From Sphingobium sp. Cam5-1 (GTDB lineage: Bacteria > Pseudomonadota > Alphaproteobacteria > Sphingomonadales > Sphingomonadaceae), in NCBI RefSeq assembly GCF_015693305.1, contig NZ_CP065139.1, forward strand, positions 620,001 to 684,000: 64,000 nt of DNA. Direction: 5' to 3'. The translations under genes were made by a program, and so were the position numbers. Shown in pieces: positions 25,977 to 36,201 of the stretch (positions within the stretch are counted from its first letter, which is position 1; every line of letters starts with the position of its first letter). Under the pieces are notes generated by a model, which had not been told where the DNA came from, ran no database searches, and saw nothing but the letters and a program-made list of their open reading frames with translations.

Positions 25977-26894
25977 TCAAGCCGCAACTGCACTCCCATC
26001 TCGGGCCAAACCATCACCCCCCGCAGCCTCACCCCGCGCCAAAACCACCCCAACCTTCCCGCTCAACCCATCCGGCACATCCGCCACGCCCAGCGCCCCG
26101 ATCGCCCGCTGCCGCGCCACCGTCCCCCGCGTCATCGCAGCCCCGGTGCCCAGCGCCTCCAGCGTCTTCACCACCTCTTCCATCTCGGCAGCACGGCGCA
26201 GCCCATGAACCAGCATCCGCTCCAGATTATAGTCCGCCCGCTCGCCCCAAGGCCGCGCCTTCTCGCTCGCATCCAGCGACGCCAGCACTTCGTCGCGCAC
26301 GCCAGCCGCCTCCGCCGCCAGCACGCATTCCGCCGTCAGCGCCTCCAACCCCTTGACCATCACCGACCGGATCATCTTGATCGCGGAGGCACGGCCCACC
26401 GCGTCACCGACAACGCGCACATTGGTAAAGCCCAACACCTGCAACCGCGCCGCGGCTTCTTCCGCCGCACCGCCGCTCAACAGCAACGGGACGGACAGCG
26501 CCGCCGGACGAACCGGCGCCATGACGGCCACGTCGACATATCGCCCGCCCGCCGCCTCGATCTTCCGCGCGGCCTCCTGCTTCGTCTGCGGCGCCACGCT
26601 GTTCATGTCGCAATAAATGGTGCCGGGCGCGATGCACTCCGCCGCAGCTTCGGCAACCGCCAATGCCTGATCCGCCGTCACCAGCGAGATCACCAATGCT
26701 ACGCCGGAAAGCGCATCTTCCAGAAAGCGCGCGCCCAGCACATGGGCGTCCGCATAGCTGGCGATCATCGCGTCCCGCGCCGCCGCATCTTCAGTCTTGC
26801 TATCGAATACATGCGCCCGCGCGGCCCAACCCCCTGCCAATGCAAAGGTAGAACCCGCCTCGCCAAACCCGATCAGACCGACTTCCTGCTCCAT
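25977..26894 (-). CDS. NAD(P)-binding oxidoreductase, 6-phosphogluconate dehydrogenase-like with DUF1932
   Basis: Protein of 305 aa. The N-terminal Rossmann domain begins VGLIGFGEAGSTFALAGGW, continues LVISLVTADQALAVAEAA and CDMNSVAPQTK, and has a DVAVMAPVRPAALSVPLLLSGG block as in beta-hydroxyacid dehydrogenases. The conserved lysine lies in ASAIKMIRSVMVKGLEALT (about residue 180). The C-terminal half resembles DUF1932. It lies between the LysR gene and ligJ, in line with the lig operon. No step of the textbook 4,5-cleavage pathway needs it, so it may reduce a side product or an oxo-acid intermediate such as the keto form of oxalomesaconate. That is inference. Confidence 0.8.
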   Translation of the reverse strand: MEQEVGLIGFGEAGSTFALAGGWAARAHVFDSKTEDAAARDAMIASYADAHVLGARFLEDALSGVALVISLVTADQALAVAEAAAECIAPGTIYCDMNSVAPQTKQEAARKIEAAGGRYVDVAVMAPVRPAALSVPLLLSGGAAEEAAARLQVLGFTNVRVVGDAVGRASAIKMIRSVMVKGLEALTAECVLAAEAAGVRDEVLASLDASEKARPWGERADYNLERMLVHGLRRAAEMEEVVKTLEALGTGAAMTRGTVARQRAIGALGVADVPDGLSGKVGVVLARGEAAGGDGLARDGSAVAA

Positions 26895-26958
26895 GCGCCA
26901 AGGGATGGCCCATCCCTATCGGCCCTGCCAATCGAATCCCCGGCATCCTCATAAGTTT

Positions 26959-28110
26959 TTACGAACTTATGCCTTCAATCTCCTGATCGATCGCTGCCAT
27001 GAAACTTTGTTGCAAGCGGGTTGGCCGCCAATCCGTTCTGGTGGTTAGCCCGATCATGCGGCTGATCGCGCCGGGCGCGGGGCCGATGTCAATCACCATC
27101 CCGGCGTTCAGCTCCAGCGCCAGTTGATCGACCGACAGCATCGTCAGATAATCGCCATTCACCAGCAGTTCGCGGATCGTCATCACCGATCCGCATTCGA
27201 TCGGCACGGCAGGCAATTCGCCGCCCAGCGCCTCCACCATCTCCCGCCATAACTGCCGCAACGGCGTCCCTTCCGGTGGCAATATCCAGGGGAAACGCCG
27301 CAGAGCATCCGCGTCCCATCCTCCGGCCAGCGGATGCCCGGCCCGCGCCATGATCGTCGGCCGATCCTCGAACAGGGGCTTTTGCAACAGGTCCTGCCCG
27401 ACCGACGCATCACGCAGCGCGCCGATCATCATGTCCACCTCGCCATCGCGCAGCGGGCCGACCAGCTCGGCATGCGATCCTTCATGGACGCTGATATGCA
27501 CCTGCGGGAACTCGCGCCGAAACCGGCTGATCACGCGGGGCAGCAGCCTTGCGCGCGACAGTGGCATTGCGCCCACCACGACGCGCCCGCTCTCCTGCCC
27601 TTTCAGCGCCTCGATCTCTTCCAGCCCCGATCGCAATTCCGCCAGTGCCAGCCGCAATCGCCGCGCCAGCGCCGCCCCGGCATTCGTCAACGCGACGCCC
27701 CGGCCACGCCGCTCCGCCAGCCTGTATCCCATCGCGAGGCCAAGGTCGCCCACCGCCCGGTGCAGCGACGGCTCCGTCACGCCCGCCTCGGCCGCCGCCG
27801 CCGCATAGCTCCCCGCCCGCGCCAGCGCGACGAAAGCCCGTATCTGCGCCGCCGTCGCCCGATTGCTGCCAATCAGCCGCAACGCCGCTTCCAGTCGCGG
27901 CGCAAGCCTCACCGCCGCTTCCGTCGGCGTCATCCCGCCCGGATGCCGCTCAAACAGCGGCAGGCCCAGCTGCGCCTCCAGCTTGGCAATCCCCTGCGTC
28001 ACCGCAGGCTGCGTCAAATTCACCGCCCGCGCCGCCAGGCTGACGGTCCCCTGCGCGACCACGGCGGCGACGGCAGACAGGTGCCGGATATTGAACTGAT
28101 CAGGTGCCAT
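26959..28110 (-). CDS. ligR: LysR-type regulator with two N-terminal helix-turn-helix domains (LigR-like)
   Basis: Regulator of 383 aa, some 80 residues longer than an ordinary LysR protein. Residues about 8-67 form one winged HTH (AARAVNLTQPAVTQGIAKLE, then GLPLFERHPGGMTPT). Residues about 89-150 form a second (AAAAAEAGVTEPSLHRAVGDL, then YRLAERRGRGVALTNAG). The C-terminal half is a standard effector-binding domain beginning near GRVVVGAMPLSRARLLPRV. It is divergent from ligK and upstream of ligJABC, the place held by LigR in SYK-6, which activates these operons with protocatechuate or gallate. The ATG at 28110 is preferred over a GTG at 28119. Confidence 0.85.
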   Translation of the reverse strand: MAPDQFNIRHLSAVAAVVAQGTVSLAARAVNLTQPAVTQGIAKLEAQLGLPLFERHPGGMTPTEAAVRLAPRLEAALRLIGSNRATAAQIRAFVALARAGSYAAAAAEAGVTEPSLHRAVGDLGLAMGYRLAERRGRGVALTNAGAALARRLRLALAELRSGLEEIEALKGQESGRVVVGAMPLSRARLLPRVISRFRREFPQVHISVHEGSHAELVGPLRDGEVDMMIGALRDASVGQDLLQKPLFEDRPTIMARAGHPLAGGWDADALRRFPWILPPEGTPLRQLWREMVEALGGELPAVPIECGSVMTIRELLVNGDYLTMLSVDQLALELNAGMVIDIGPAPGAISRMIGLTTRTDWRPTRLQQSFMAAIDQEIEGISS

Positions 28111-28213
28111 CACGAACACTTAGCAAAAACTAATAACAATGACACAGTTCAAACTTGTTCAACCCGTTTTTTCTCGCCACTTCCTTCATGCTTTCGCCAA
28201 AGGAGCAAATCGC

Positions 28214-28888
28214 ATGTCCGGCATCGTCGTCCAGAATATCGACCGGGCGGACCTTTCCATCATCGACGCCCTCGCCCATTGCGGCGTCGCCACCGTCCAC
28301 GAATCCCAGGGCCGCACCGGACTCCTCGCGCCTTACATGCGCCCCATCTATCCCGGCGCCCGCATTGCCGGCAGCGCCGTCACCATCTCCGCTCCTCCCG
28401 GCGACAACTGGATGATCCACGTCGCGATCGAACAGCTCCGCGAAGGCGACATCCTCCTCCTCGCGCCGACCAGCCCCTGCACCGACGGCTATTTCGGCGA
28501 CCTCCTCGCGACCTCAGCCCAGGCGCGAGGCTGTCGCGGCCTGGTCATCGACGCAGGCGTCCGCGACATCCGCGACCTCACGCAAATGAACTTCCCCGTC
28601 TGGTCAAAGGCCGTCCATGCCCAGGGCACGATAAAGGCGACGCTCGGCAGCGTGAACGTCCCCGTCGTCTGCGCCAACGCCCTCGTCAATCCGGGCGACA
28701 TCATCATCGCCGACGATGACGGCGTCTGCATCGTCCCACGCGCCAGCGCCGCCGCTGTCCTCGAAAAGGCCCAGGCCCGCGAAGCCGCCGAGGAAGCCAA
28801 GCGCACGCGTCTCGCCGCCGGAGAACTCGGGCTCGACATCTACAACATGCGTCCCCGCCTGAAAGAAATGGGCCTGAAATATGTATAA
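28214..28888 (+). CDS. ligK: 4-carboxy-4-hydroxy-2-oxoadipate aldolase / oxaloacetate decarboxylase (LigK)
   Basis: RraA-like class II aldolase of 224 aa that splits 4-carboxy-4-hydroxy-2-oxoadipate into pyruvate and oxaloacetate, the last step of the 4,5-cleavage pathway. Motifs include [19 protein letters not shown] near the N-terminus, the [14 protein letters not shown] block, and [14 protein letters not shown] with Arg117 and Asp118, matching the Arg-Asp pair of characterised HMG/CHA aldolases. The ATG at 28214 follows AAAGGAG. It is divergent from ligR and overlaps ligU by eight bases. Identification is firm. Confidence 0.94.
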   Translation: MSGIVVQNIDRADLSIIDALAHCGVATVHESQGRTGLLAPYMRPIYPGARIAGSAVTISAPPGDNWMIHVAIEQLREGDILLLAPTSPCTDGYFGDLLATSAQARGCRGLVIDAGVRDIRDLTQMNFPVWSKAVHAQGTIKATLGSVNVPVVCANALVNPGDIIIADDDGVCIVPRASAAAVLEKAQAREAAEEAKRTRLAAGELGLDIYNMRPRLKEMGLKYV

Positions 28889-29932
28889 GTCGGCCCCTGT
28901 CATGTGGATGCGCGGCGGCACGTCGAAGGGCGGCTATTTCCTCGCCGAAGATTTGCCCGCCGACCCCGCCATTCGCGACAGATTCCTTCTGCGCATCATG
29001 GGTTCACCCGATCCCCGTCAGATCGACGGGATGGGCGGCGCCGACCCGTTGACCAGCAAGGTGGCCGTGGTCAAAAAGTCGGCGCGGCCCGGGGTGGATG
29101 TCGACTATCTCTTTCTCCAGGTCTTCGTTGATCAAGCCATCGTCACGGACGCGCAGAATTGCGGCAACATCCTCGCTGGCGTTGGCCCCTTCGCCGTCGA
29201 ACGCCGCCTGGTCGAGGCGCAGGATGGGGAGAGCCGCGTCGCCATCTACATGGAAAATACCGGCCAGACCGCGATTGCGACCGTGCAAACGCCGAGCCGT
29301 ATCGTCCGCTATGACGGCGACGCGAAGATCGACGGAGTCCCCGGCACCGCTGCCCCTATCCCGCTGGAATTTCGCGACACCGCCGGTTCTTCCTGCGGCG
29401 CCTTGCTCCCAACCGGCAATGTCTTCGATGAGGTCGAAGGCGTTCGCGTCACCCTGATCGACAATGGGATGCCCTGCGTCGTCATGAAGGCGCAGGACTT
29501 AGGCATCACCGGCTATGAAGATCGCGATGCGTTGGACAAGGACACCGCCCTGAAGGCCCGCATCGAGAAAATCCGTCTCGCCGTTGGAGAGCGTATGAAC
29601 CTTGGCGATGTAAAGGAAAAGTCGGTGCCCAAGATGATGCTGGTAGCACCCCCGCGCCACGGCGGCGCGATCACAGTGCGCAGCTTCATTCCTCATCGTG
29701 CCCACGCCTCCATCGGCGTGCTGGGCGCGGTCAGTATCGCCACCGCCTGCCTCATCGAAGGCACGCCAGCGGCGGAGCTTGCCGCCATTCCCGATGGCAG
29801 GATCAAAAGCCTTTCGGTAGAGCATCCCACCGGCGAAACCACCTGCGTCATGGAACTGGACGATCAGGGCCAGGTCGTCAGCGCCGCCTTGCTGCGCACC
29901 GCCCGAAAGCTGATGGACGGAGAGATTTTTGC

Positions 29933-29936
<4 letters not shown>
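28881..29936 (+). CDS. ligU: 4-oxalomesaconate isomerase (LigU, PrpF family)
   Basis: Isomerase of 351 aa of the PrpF/diaminopimelate epimerase-like fold. SYK-6 LigU shifts the double bond of oxalomesaconate to the isomer used by LigJ. The sequence opens [20 protein letters not shown], has [12 protein letters not shown] with Lys60, and [10 protein letters not shown] with Cys94. The 34-residue spacing equals that of the Lys66/Cys100 pair reported for LigU. It overlaps both the end of ligK and the start of ligI (ATGA), giving a tight ligK-ligU-ligI operon. Confidence 0.92.
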
Positions 29937-30819
<883 letters not shown>

Positions 30820-30959
30820 TTTACGGCCGAAACTACCTCAAGGCCCTGCTTCCTAGTCCCAACTTTTGTGCTCTCCTGTCCGCGCAAGCCCGGACGCGCC
30901 GATCTATCCTGACAGCGAAAAACGGCCCGACGACGGGCTGAAATAATGCGGAGAGGCAG

Positions 30960-32063
30960 ATGTTCCTTAAGAATTGCTGGTATGTAGCCGCCTGGAGCAG
31001 CGAGATCGGGCGCACCCTGCTGGAACGTCAGATCTGCAATGAATCGATCGTCTTCTACCGCACCGAAAATGGCGATCCGGTCGCTCTCGGCAATGTGTGC
31101 CCGCACCGCTTTGCTCCGCTAAGCGCCGGAAAGCTGATCGGCGATGATGTCCAATGCGGCTATCATGGCTTCCGTTTCGGCACCTCCGGCGGCTGCACGC
31201 GCACGCCGCTGATCGACGGCGTCATTCCCGCAAAGATGCGGGTGAAGCGCTATGCCGTGGTTGAACGCTACGACATGATCTGGCTGTGGCTCGGCGATGC
31301 GGATCACGCCGACGAAAGCACGATCCCCGATTTTTCCTGCAACAGCGACCCATCTTTCCGCCGGATCGAGGGGTTGATGGAGGTCGCGGCCAATTACGAG
31401 CTGATCAGCGACAATCTACTCGACCTGACCCATGCCGAATTCGTGCATGAAGGCGTTCTCAACAGCGAGGCGCTGACCCGCAGCAAGCTGGAGACGCTGC
31501 AAAGCGGCACCACTGTCTGGTCCAATCGCTGGGCGCATGACGGGGCGGCGCCGCCCGCCTGGGCCGCTGCCTTCGACAATTATGCGCAGAATGTCGATCA
31601 TTGGGCCTATATGCGCTGGGACCCGCCGGGCAACCTGCTGCTCGACGTCGGCGTAACCCCGGTGGGCAAGACACGGGATGAGGGCGTCTGGCTCTATGGG
31701 TGCGACCTGTTGACGCCCAAGGATGCGACCTCCAGCTGGTATTTCTGGTCCTTCGCCCGCAACTATAAGGTGGACGATCCGTCGGTCGACGAGATGTGGC
31801 GCGCCGCCATCGAGATAGCCTTCGTCGGGCAAGACAAGCCGATCCTGGAAGAACAACAGCGCATGATGGGCACCCGAACGCTCGATGAGATGGGACCGGT
31901 GATGGCGTCAGCCGACGTCGCCGCGACCCGCGCCCGCCGCATCATGAAGAAGCTGATCGCCGACGAGGCAGAAGGCGCGCTGCCGCAACCCGGCGCGGAA
32001 TCACCGCTCGATTTACTGAGGCGCAAGGCCGGTACGCGCCTGCCGGTCGAACCTGTCGTCTGA
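30960..32063 (+). CDS. vanA: Vanillate O-demethylase oxygenase subunit (VanA)
   Basis: Rieske oxygenase of 367 aa, which demethylates vanillate to protocatechuate and formaldehyde. [2Fe-2S] ligands are Cys47-X-His49 (CPHRFAPLSAG) and Cys66-X2-His69 (CGYHG). The catalytic iron motif is DNLLDLTHAEFVHE with His158 and His163. GGAGAGG precedes the ATG. Its own reductase gene follows nine bases downstream, which distinguishes it from the solitary Rieske gene at 20940. The C-terminal PGAESPLDLLRRKAG tail is normal for the group. Vanillate is the expected substrate because vanillin and ferulate genes lie in the same window; a related methoxybenzoate is possible. Confidence 0.87.
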   Translation: MFLKNCWYVAAWSSEIGRTLLERQICNESIVFYRTENGDPVALGNVCPHRFAPLSAGKLIGDDVQCGYHGFRFGTSGGCTRTPLIDGVIPAKMRVKRYAVVERYDMIWLWLGDADHADESTIPDFSCNSDPSFRRIEGLMEVAANYELISDNLLDLTHAEFVHEGVLNSEALTRSKLETLQSGTTVWSNRWAHDGAAPPAWAAAFDNYAQNVDHWAYMRWDPPGNLLLDVGVTPVGKTRDEGVWLYGCDLLTPKDATSSWYFWSFARNYKVDDPSVDEMWRAAIEIAFVGQDKPILEEQQRMMGTRTLDEMGPVMASADVAATRARRIMKKLIADEAEGALPQPGAESPLDLLRRKAGTRLPVEPVV

Positions 32064-32071
32064 CGCAGGTC

Positions 32072-33034
32072 ATGGCAAAGCTGGCTGACGGGCTGACGCT
32101 CGAAATCACCGGACGCATGCTGCTGGCTCCGGATATCGTGCGGATCGACCTCGCGCGGGCTGACGGCGGCGATCTGCCGCCCTTCGCGGCAGGGGCACAT
32201 ATCGACGTCGTGGTTGATGAAGGATTGGTGCGGCAATATTCGCTGTGCAACAACCCGGTCGAGCGACATCGCTACCAGATTGCGGTGCTGCGCGAACGGC
32301 AATCGCGCGGCGGATCGGCTCGGGTGCATGACGCCTTCCATCCGGGGCGGCAGGTAAATGTCGGCACGCCGCGCAACCTGTTCGCGCTCGCCGAAGGAGG
32401 TAGCCGCCACATATTGATCGGCGGCGGCATCGGCATCACCCCGATCATGTCCATGGCGGCGGCGCTGGCGAGCGAAGGGAAGGCTTTCGACTTGCATTAT
32501 TGCTGCCGGAACCCGGAAAACGCCGCCTTCGGCAGCGCCGTGGACGCGGCGGGCGGACGCACCTATTTCAGTCGAAATAATGGATCGCCTCGCTTTGATC
32601 CGGCGGCAGCGCTTGGGTCCCCCGGCGCAGACACTCATGTTTATGTGTGCGGCCCGGCAGGCTTCATGAACGCCGTGCGGGACGAGGCTAAACGGCTTGG
32701 CTGGGCGGATGCCAGCATCCATCGCGAACTGTTCGAATCCGCCGAACCGCTGGTACAGGCGGGCGACCAGCCCTTCGATGTGCGCATTGCCAGCACGGGC
32801 GCGACCTTTACGATCGCACCCGGCGCGTCGATTGCCAGCATTCTGGCCGATGCAGGGGTCGATGTGCCGATAAGTTGCGAACAAGGCGTGTGCGGCACCT
32901 GCGTCACCGGCGTGCTGGAAGGGGTGCCGGACCATCGCGACAGCTATCTGACTGACGAGGAACGGGACGAAGGAAAGCTCTTCACCCCCTGCTGCTCGCG
33001 AGCGTTATCGCCGCTGTTGCTTCTTGACCTCTAA
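32072..33034 (+). CDS. vanB: Vanillate O-demethylase reductase subunit (VanB)
   Basis: Electron-transfer partner of 320 aa with FMN, NAD and ferredoxin domains in the phthalate dioxygenase reductase order. The flavin site is RQYSLCNNPVERHRY (about residue 55), the nucleotide-binding motif is HILIGGGIGITPIMSMAAAL (about 113-132), and VYVCGPAGFMNAV follows. The C-terminal plant-type [2Fe-2S] domain has CEQGVCGTCVTG plus a later cysteine in FTPCCSRA. It passes electrons from NADH to VanA and might also serve the solitary Rieske oxygenase at 20940. The ribosome site is weak (GCAGGTC), so coupling to vanA translation is likely. Confidence 0.88.
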   Translation: MAKLADGLTLEITGRMLLAPDIVRIDLARADGGDLPPFAAGAHIDVVVDEGLVRQYSLCNNPVERHRYQIAVLRERQSRGGSARVHDAFHPGRQVNVGTPRNLFALAEGGSRHILIGGGIGITPIMSMAAALASEGKAFDLHYCCRNPENAAFGSAVDAAGGRTYFSRNNGSPRFDPAAALGSPGADTHVYVCGPAGFMNAVRDEAKRLGWADASIHRELFESAEPLVQAGDQPFDVRIASTGATFTIAPGASIASILADAGVDVPISCEQGVCGTCVTGVLEGVPDHRDSYLTDEERDEGKLFTPCCSRALSPLLLLDL

Positions 33035-33123
33035 CCTAACGTCCTTGTGGCGCGTCCCCGCCTTTCCCGCTATCGTCGCGACCGAACGCGCGATCGACGG
33101 CGCGGGAAGGAGACGGACTGCGG

Positions 33124-34062
33124 GTGAATGGCCCCGGCTATCACGTATCGACTGCCGCGCTGGACGGCGCGCCCGCCTTTGACCATTGGCACGGGCAGGT
33201 GCAGGCGCATGTGACGCCCATCGACATTCGCGTGCCGGATCGCACCACATTCCGCGGCGAGTTGCGGCAGCAGCATATCGGCGACGTGCAATTCTCCGTT
33301 ATCAACGCAACCAGCCAGGAAGGCGTTCACGACGCCAGCGGACGCCACGGCGCCTCGCCGCGCTTCGACCTTGTCTATATGCGCAGCGGCGGCATCACGC
33401 TGCGCCAGAATGGGCGGGAGGCGACGCTCGGCGCGGGCGAGGCTTTGCTGTTTAGCCATCTCGACAATTTCAGCTTCGTCACATCGGCATTTTCCGAGGC
33501 CTATCTGGTCGCGCTGCCCAGCGCCTGGGTGGAACGCTGGCTGGCCGATCCCTATGCCTGCACCATCCGCCCCCTAGTCGGCTCATCGCCATGGGGTGCG
33601 GCGGTCGACGGGCTGCTGCACAGCGTCGCCCATGCCGTGGAGGAAGGACGACCCCTGCCCGCTCACCTGATCGCTGACCAGCTTGGCGGCTGCCTGGCGC
33701 TGATGTGCGATGGGATGGCGGGCGAGGAAACGACCCATCGCCGCCGCCTGATGCACCAGATCCGACGGACGCTGACCAGCGGCTTTGCCGACCCGGCGCT
33801 GACGCCAGCGGCCATCGCGGCGGAGCATGGCATTTCGGTGCGCTATCTGCACAGCCTGTTCGCGGCGACGGGCACCAGCGTCGGGCGCGAACTGCGCACG
33901 ATCCGCTTGGGCCGCGTCCGCGCGATGCTGGAGGACATGGCATGCCGCAGCCTGACCGTCAGCGAAATCGCTTATGCGTGCGGCTTCAATGATCCTGGCT
34001 ATCTAGCCCGCTGTTTCGCGCAGGAATATGGGCGTTCGCCGACTTCTTTCCGGAAGGGGTGA
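33124..34062 (+). CDS. AraC-family regulator (AraC_binding_2 / FeaR type)
   Basis: Regulator of about 312 aa. The N-terminal half matches the FeaR-type sensor domain, with GDVQFSVINATSQ, YMRSGGITLRQNGREATLG and GEALLFSHLDNF. The C-terminal AraC DNA-binding domain (about 215-310) carries EHGISVRYLHSLFAATGTS and ACGFNDPGYLARCFAQEYG. The only reasonable start is a GTG at 33124, about twelve bases after GGAAGGAG. It follows vanB by 89 bp on the same strand and probably regulates vanAB; the effector is unknown. It converges with the folB-like gene. Confidence 0.82.
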   Translation: MNGPGYHVSTAALDGAPAFDHWHGQVQAHVTPIDIRVPDRTTFRGELRQQHIGDVQFSVINATSQEGVHDASGRHGASPRFDLVYMRSGGITLRQNGREATLGAGEALLFSHLDNFSFVTSAFSEAYLVALPSAWVERWLADPYACTIRPLVGSSPWGAAVDGLLHSVAHAVEEGRPLPAHLIADQLGGCLALMCDGMAGEETTHRRRLMHQIRRTLTSGFADPALTPAAIAAEHGISVRYLHSLFAATGTSVGRELRTIRLGRVRAMLEDMACRSLTVSEIAYACGFNDPGYLARCFAQEYGRSPTSFRKG

Positions 34063-34095
34063 TCAGAGAGTTGGGTATCCGGCTCTACCCGTGCC

Positions 34096-34450
34096 TCACT
34101 TCGACATCGATATCGTGACTGACGCCATCCCCGAAGGCAGCGCGCGGGGTTTGTCGATCACCACCTCGGCCTGCCGCACATGGTCGAAGGCGAGGCAGGA
34201 TCGCGCCAGTTCCGCGCCGAACGTCTCGATCAGGCCGATGCGCTTTTCCGCCAGCATCCGCGCCAGTTCGTGAACGCGGCGATAGTCGATCGTCGCGCCC
34301 AGCATATCCTCCGTCACCGGATCGACCAGCAGCGTGATGCTGACCACCAAGGGCTGGAACGTGCCGATCTCGTCGGGGTTGATGCCAATGTCCGCCATCA
34401 GCGGCAGGTCGCGCACCGCGACCCGCGTGGTGGAGCAGGACTCAGCCAAG
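34096..34450 (-). CDS. Dihydroneopterin aldolase-like protein (FolB family)
   Basis: Small protein (about 117 aa) of the FolB family, which cleaves 7,8-dihydroneopterin in folate synthesis or epimerises its triphosphate. It has the family opening [19 protein letters not shown] with the conserved Glu, a [12 protein letters not shown] helix, a [10 protein letters not shown] helix, and the active-site lysine region [10 protein letters not shown]. The start is unclear: no ATG precedes the domain, and a TTG at 34450 overlapping the folD stop is the best candidate. It is the last gene of a metF-purU-folD-folB run next to a tetrahydrofolate-dependent demethylase, so an added role in folate supply is attractive. 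Confidence 0.78.
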
Positions 34451-35347
34451 AGCCGCCGCCCGCTTCGCCGCCTGCACCGTATTGGCAAGCAGGCAGGCAA
34501 TGGTCATCGGCCCCACACCGCCCGGCACTGGCGTGACCGCTCCGGCATGGCCGATTTCGTCAAAGGCGCAATCGCCCACCAGCCGTTCCTTTCCATCCTG
34601 GTCGGTCACTCGGGTGATGCCGACATCGATCACGATCGCGCCGGGCTTCACCCAGTCGCCGCGCACGAGGCGCGGGCTACCGGCGGCGGCGACGACGATG
34701 TCGGCGGTGCGCACGATGTCGGCCAAGCCCTTGGTCGCGATATGCGTGACGGTCACCGTGCATTCGCGTTCCAGCAGCAGCATGGCGACGGGCTTGCCGA
34801 CGATGTTGGACTTGCCGATCACCACGGCGTGAAGGCCGCGATACTCCTTCACCACCGTGTCGAGCAAACGCATGCAGCCGAGCGGCGTGCACGGCACCAA
34901 TCCACCGATCCCGGTCGACAGCCGCCCGACATTGACGGGATGGAAGCCGTCCACATCCTTGGCCGGATCGATCGCGTCCAGCACCCGCGTCGCATCGATC
35001 TGCCGGGGAAGAGGCAGCTGCACCAATATGCCATGGACGGCGGGATCGGCATTGAGCGAGGCGATCAGGGAGAGCAACTCGGCTTGCGCGATGGAAGCGT
35101 CCAGCCGATGCTCGATCGACCGCATGCCCGCTGCGTTCGTCTCCTTGACCTTGCGGCGGACATAGACCTGGCTTGCCGGATCATCGCCCACCAGCACGAC
35201 GGCGAGCGTCGGCAGCACGCCGGTGCGCGCGTGCAGCTCCGCCGCCTGGCGCGCCGTCTCCGCGCCGATCGTGCGAGCGAGCGCCTTGCCGTCGATGGTT
35301 CGGGTCACGCGCGGATCAGTTGCGGAAAACGACTGTGCGACTATCAT
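34442..35347 (-). CDS. folD: Methylenetetrahydrofolate dehydrogenase / cyclohydrolase (FolD)
   Basis: Bifunctional enzyme of about 301 aa that oxidises 5,10-methylene-THF and hydrolyses the product to 10-formyl-THF. It shows [20 protein letters not shown] followed by [10 protein letters not shown] (catalytic Lys), [25 protein letters not shown], the nucleotide-binding [17 protein letters not shown] and the C-terminal [12 protein letters not shown] signature. The ATG at 35347 overlaps the purU stop by 32 bp; a GTG at 35308 is an alternative. It belongs to the metF-purU-folD-folB operon and would handle one-carbon units released by the O-demethylase. A housekeeping folD elsewhere in the genome is likely. 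Confidence 0.93.
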   Translation of the reverse strand: MIVAQSFSATDPRVTRTIDGKALARTIGAETARQAAELHARTGVLPTLAVVLVGDDPASQVYVRRKVKETNAAGMRSIEHRLDASIAQAELLSLIASLNADPAVHGILVQLPLPRQIDATRVLDAIDPAKDVDGFHPVNVGRLSTGIGGLVPCTPLGCMRLLDTVVKEYRGLHAVVIGKSNIVGKPVAMLLLERECTVTVTHIATKGLADIVRTADIVVAAAGSPRLVRGDWVKPGAIVIDVGITRVTDQDGKERLVGDCAFDEIGHAGAVTPVPGGVGPMTIACLLANTVQAAKRAAALG

Positions 35348-36176
35348 TGACCAATACCCTGTCTTCCAGATGATAGGCGACGGCGGCGGCCAGCACGCGC
35401 CGTTCGATGTCGCGGCCCTTGCGGACGAGATCTTCGGGGCTGTCGGCATGGCTGATCCGCTCGACATCCTGATGGATGATCGGCCCTTCATCGAGGTCGG
35501 CGGTGACGTAATGCGCGGTCGCGCCGATCATCTTGACGCCGCGCGCATGGGCCTGATGATAGGGCTTGGCCCCCTTGAAGCCGGGCAGGAAGCTGTGGTG
35601 AATGTTGATGCAGCGGCCCGACAGATAAGCGGCGAGATCGTCCGACAATATCTGCATGTAGCGGGCCAGCACGATCAGTTCCGCGCCGGTTTCCTCGACC
35701 ACCGCCTTGATCTGCGCTTCTTGGCTCGCCTTCGTGTCCCTAGTGACGGGCAGGTGATGATAGGGAATGTCGCCGATCATCGTGGTGTTGAGCGCGGCCA
35801 TCGGATGGTTGGACACGATGCCGACCACATCCATCGGCAGTTCGCCGATGCGGTGACGGTAGAGCAGGTCGCCGAGGCAATGGTCGAACTTCGACACCAG
35901 CAGCAGCACCCGCCGCCGTTCCGCCGCGTCACGCAGGCTCCAGCGCATGTCGTGATCGTCCGCGACCGTGGAGAAGGCCGCGCTGAGTTTGCCAATGTCG
36001 TTCCACGGCTCGGCCAGTGCGGCAACGACGCGCATGAAGAAGAGGCCGCTTTCGCGATCGTCGAACTGCTGGGCTTCAAGGATATTGCCGCCGTGCGAGG
36101 CGAGGAAGGCGGCGACGGTGGCGACCAGGCCCGGCCGGTCGGCGCAGGACAGGGTCAGGATGCAGGTCTGGGTCAA
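35316..36176 (-). CDS. purU: Formyltetrahydrofolate deformylase (PurU)
   Basis: Hydrolyses 10-formyl-THF to formate and free THF. The protein is 286 aa with an N-terminal ACT domain ([20 protein letters not shown], residues 9-28). The C-terminal formyl-transferase fold carries the Asn-His-Asp catalytic set in [35 protein letters not shown] and LDEGPI. It lies between metF and folD in one operon. In SYK-6 the corresponding step next to ligM is assigned to LigH, a formyl-THF synthetase homologue; here PurU seems to take the place of that exit and would return THF quickly to the demethylase. Confidence 0.94.
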   Translation of the reverse strand: MTQTCILTLSCADRPGLVATVAAFLASHGGNILEAQQFDDRESGLFFMRVVAALAEPWNDIGKLSAAFSTVADDHDMRWSLRDAAERRRVLLLVSKFDHCLGDLLYRHRIGELPMDVVGIVSNHPMAALNTTMIGDIPYHHLPVTRDTKASQEAQIKAVVEETGAELIVLARYMQILSDDLAAYLSGRCINIHHSFLPGFKGAKPYHQAHARGVKMIGATAHYVTADLDEGPIIHQDVERISHADSPEDLVRKGRDIERRVLAAAVAYHLEDRVLVNDSRTVVFRN

Positions 36177-36201
36177 TCTATCCCCCTATGGATGATGTGC
36201 G

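Noticed and set aside
27334..28719. Plus-strand frame of 461 codons spanning ligR and ligK
   Set aside because: Arg/Pro/His-rich translation typical of a shadow; overlaps two well-supported genes.
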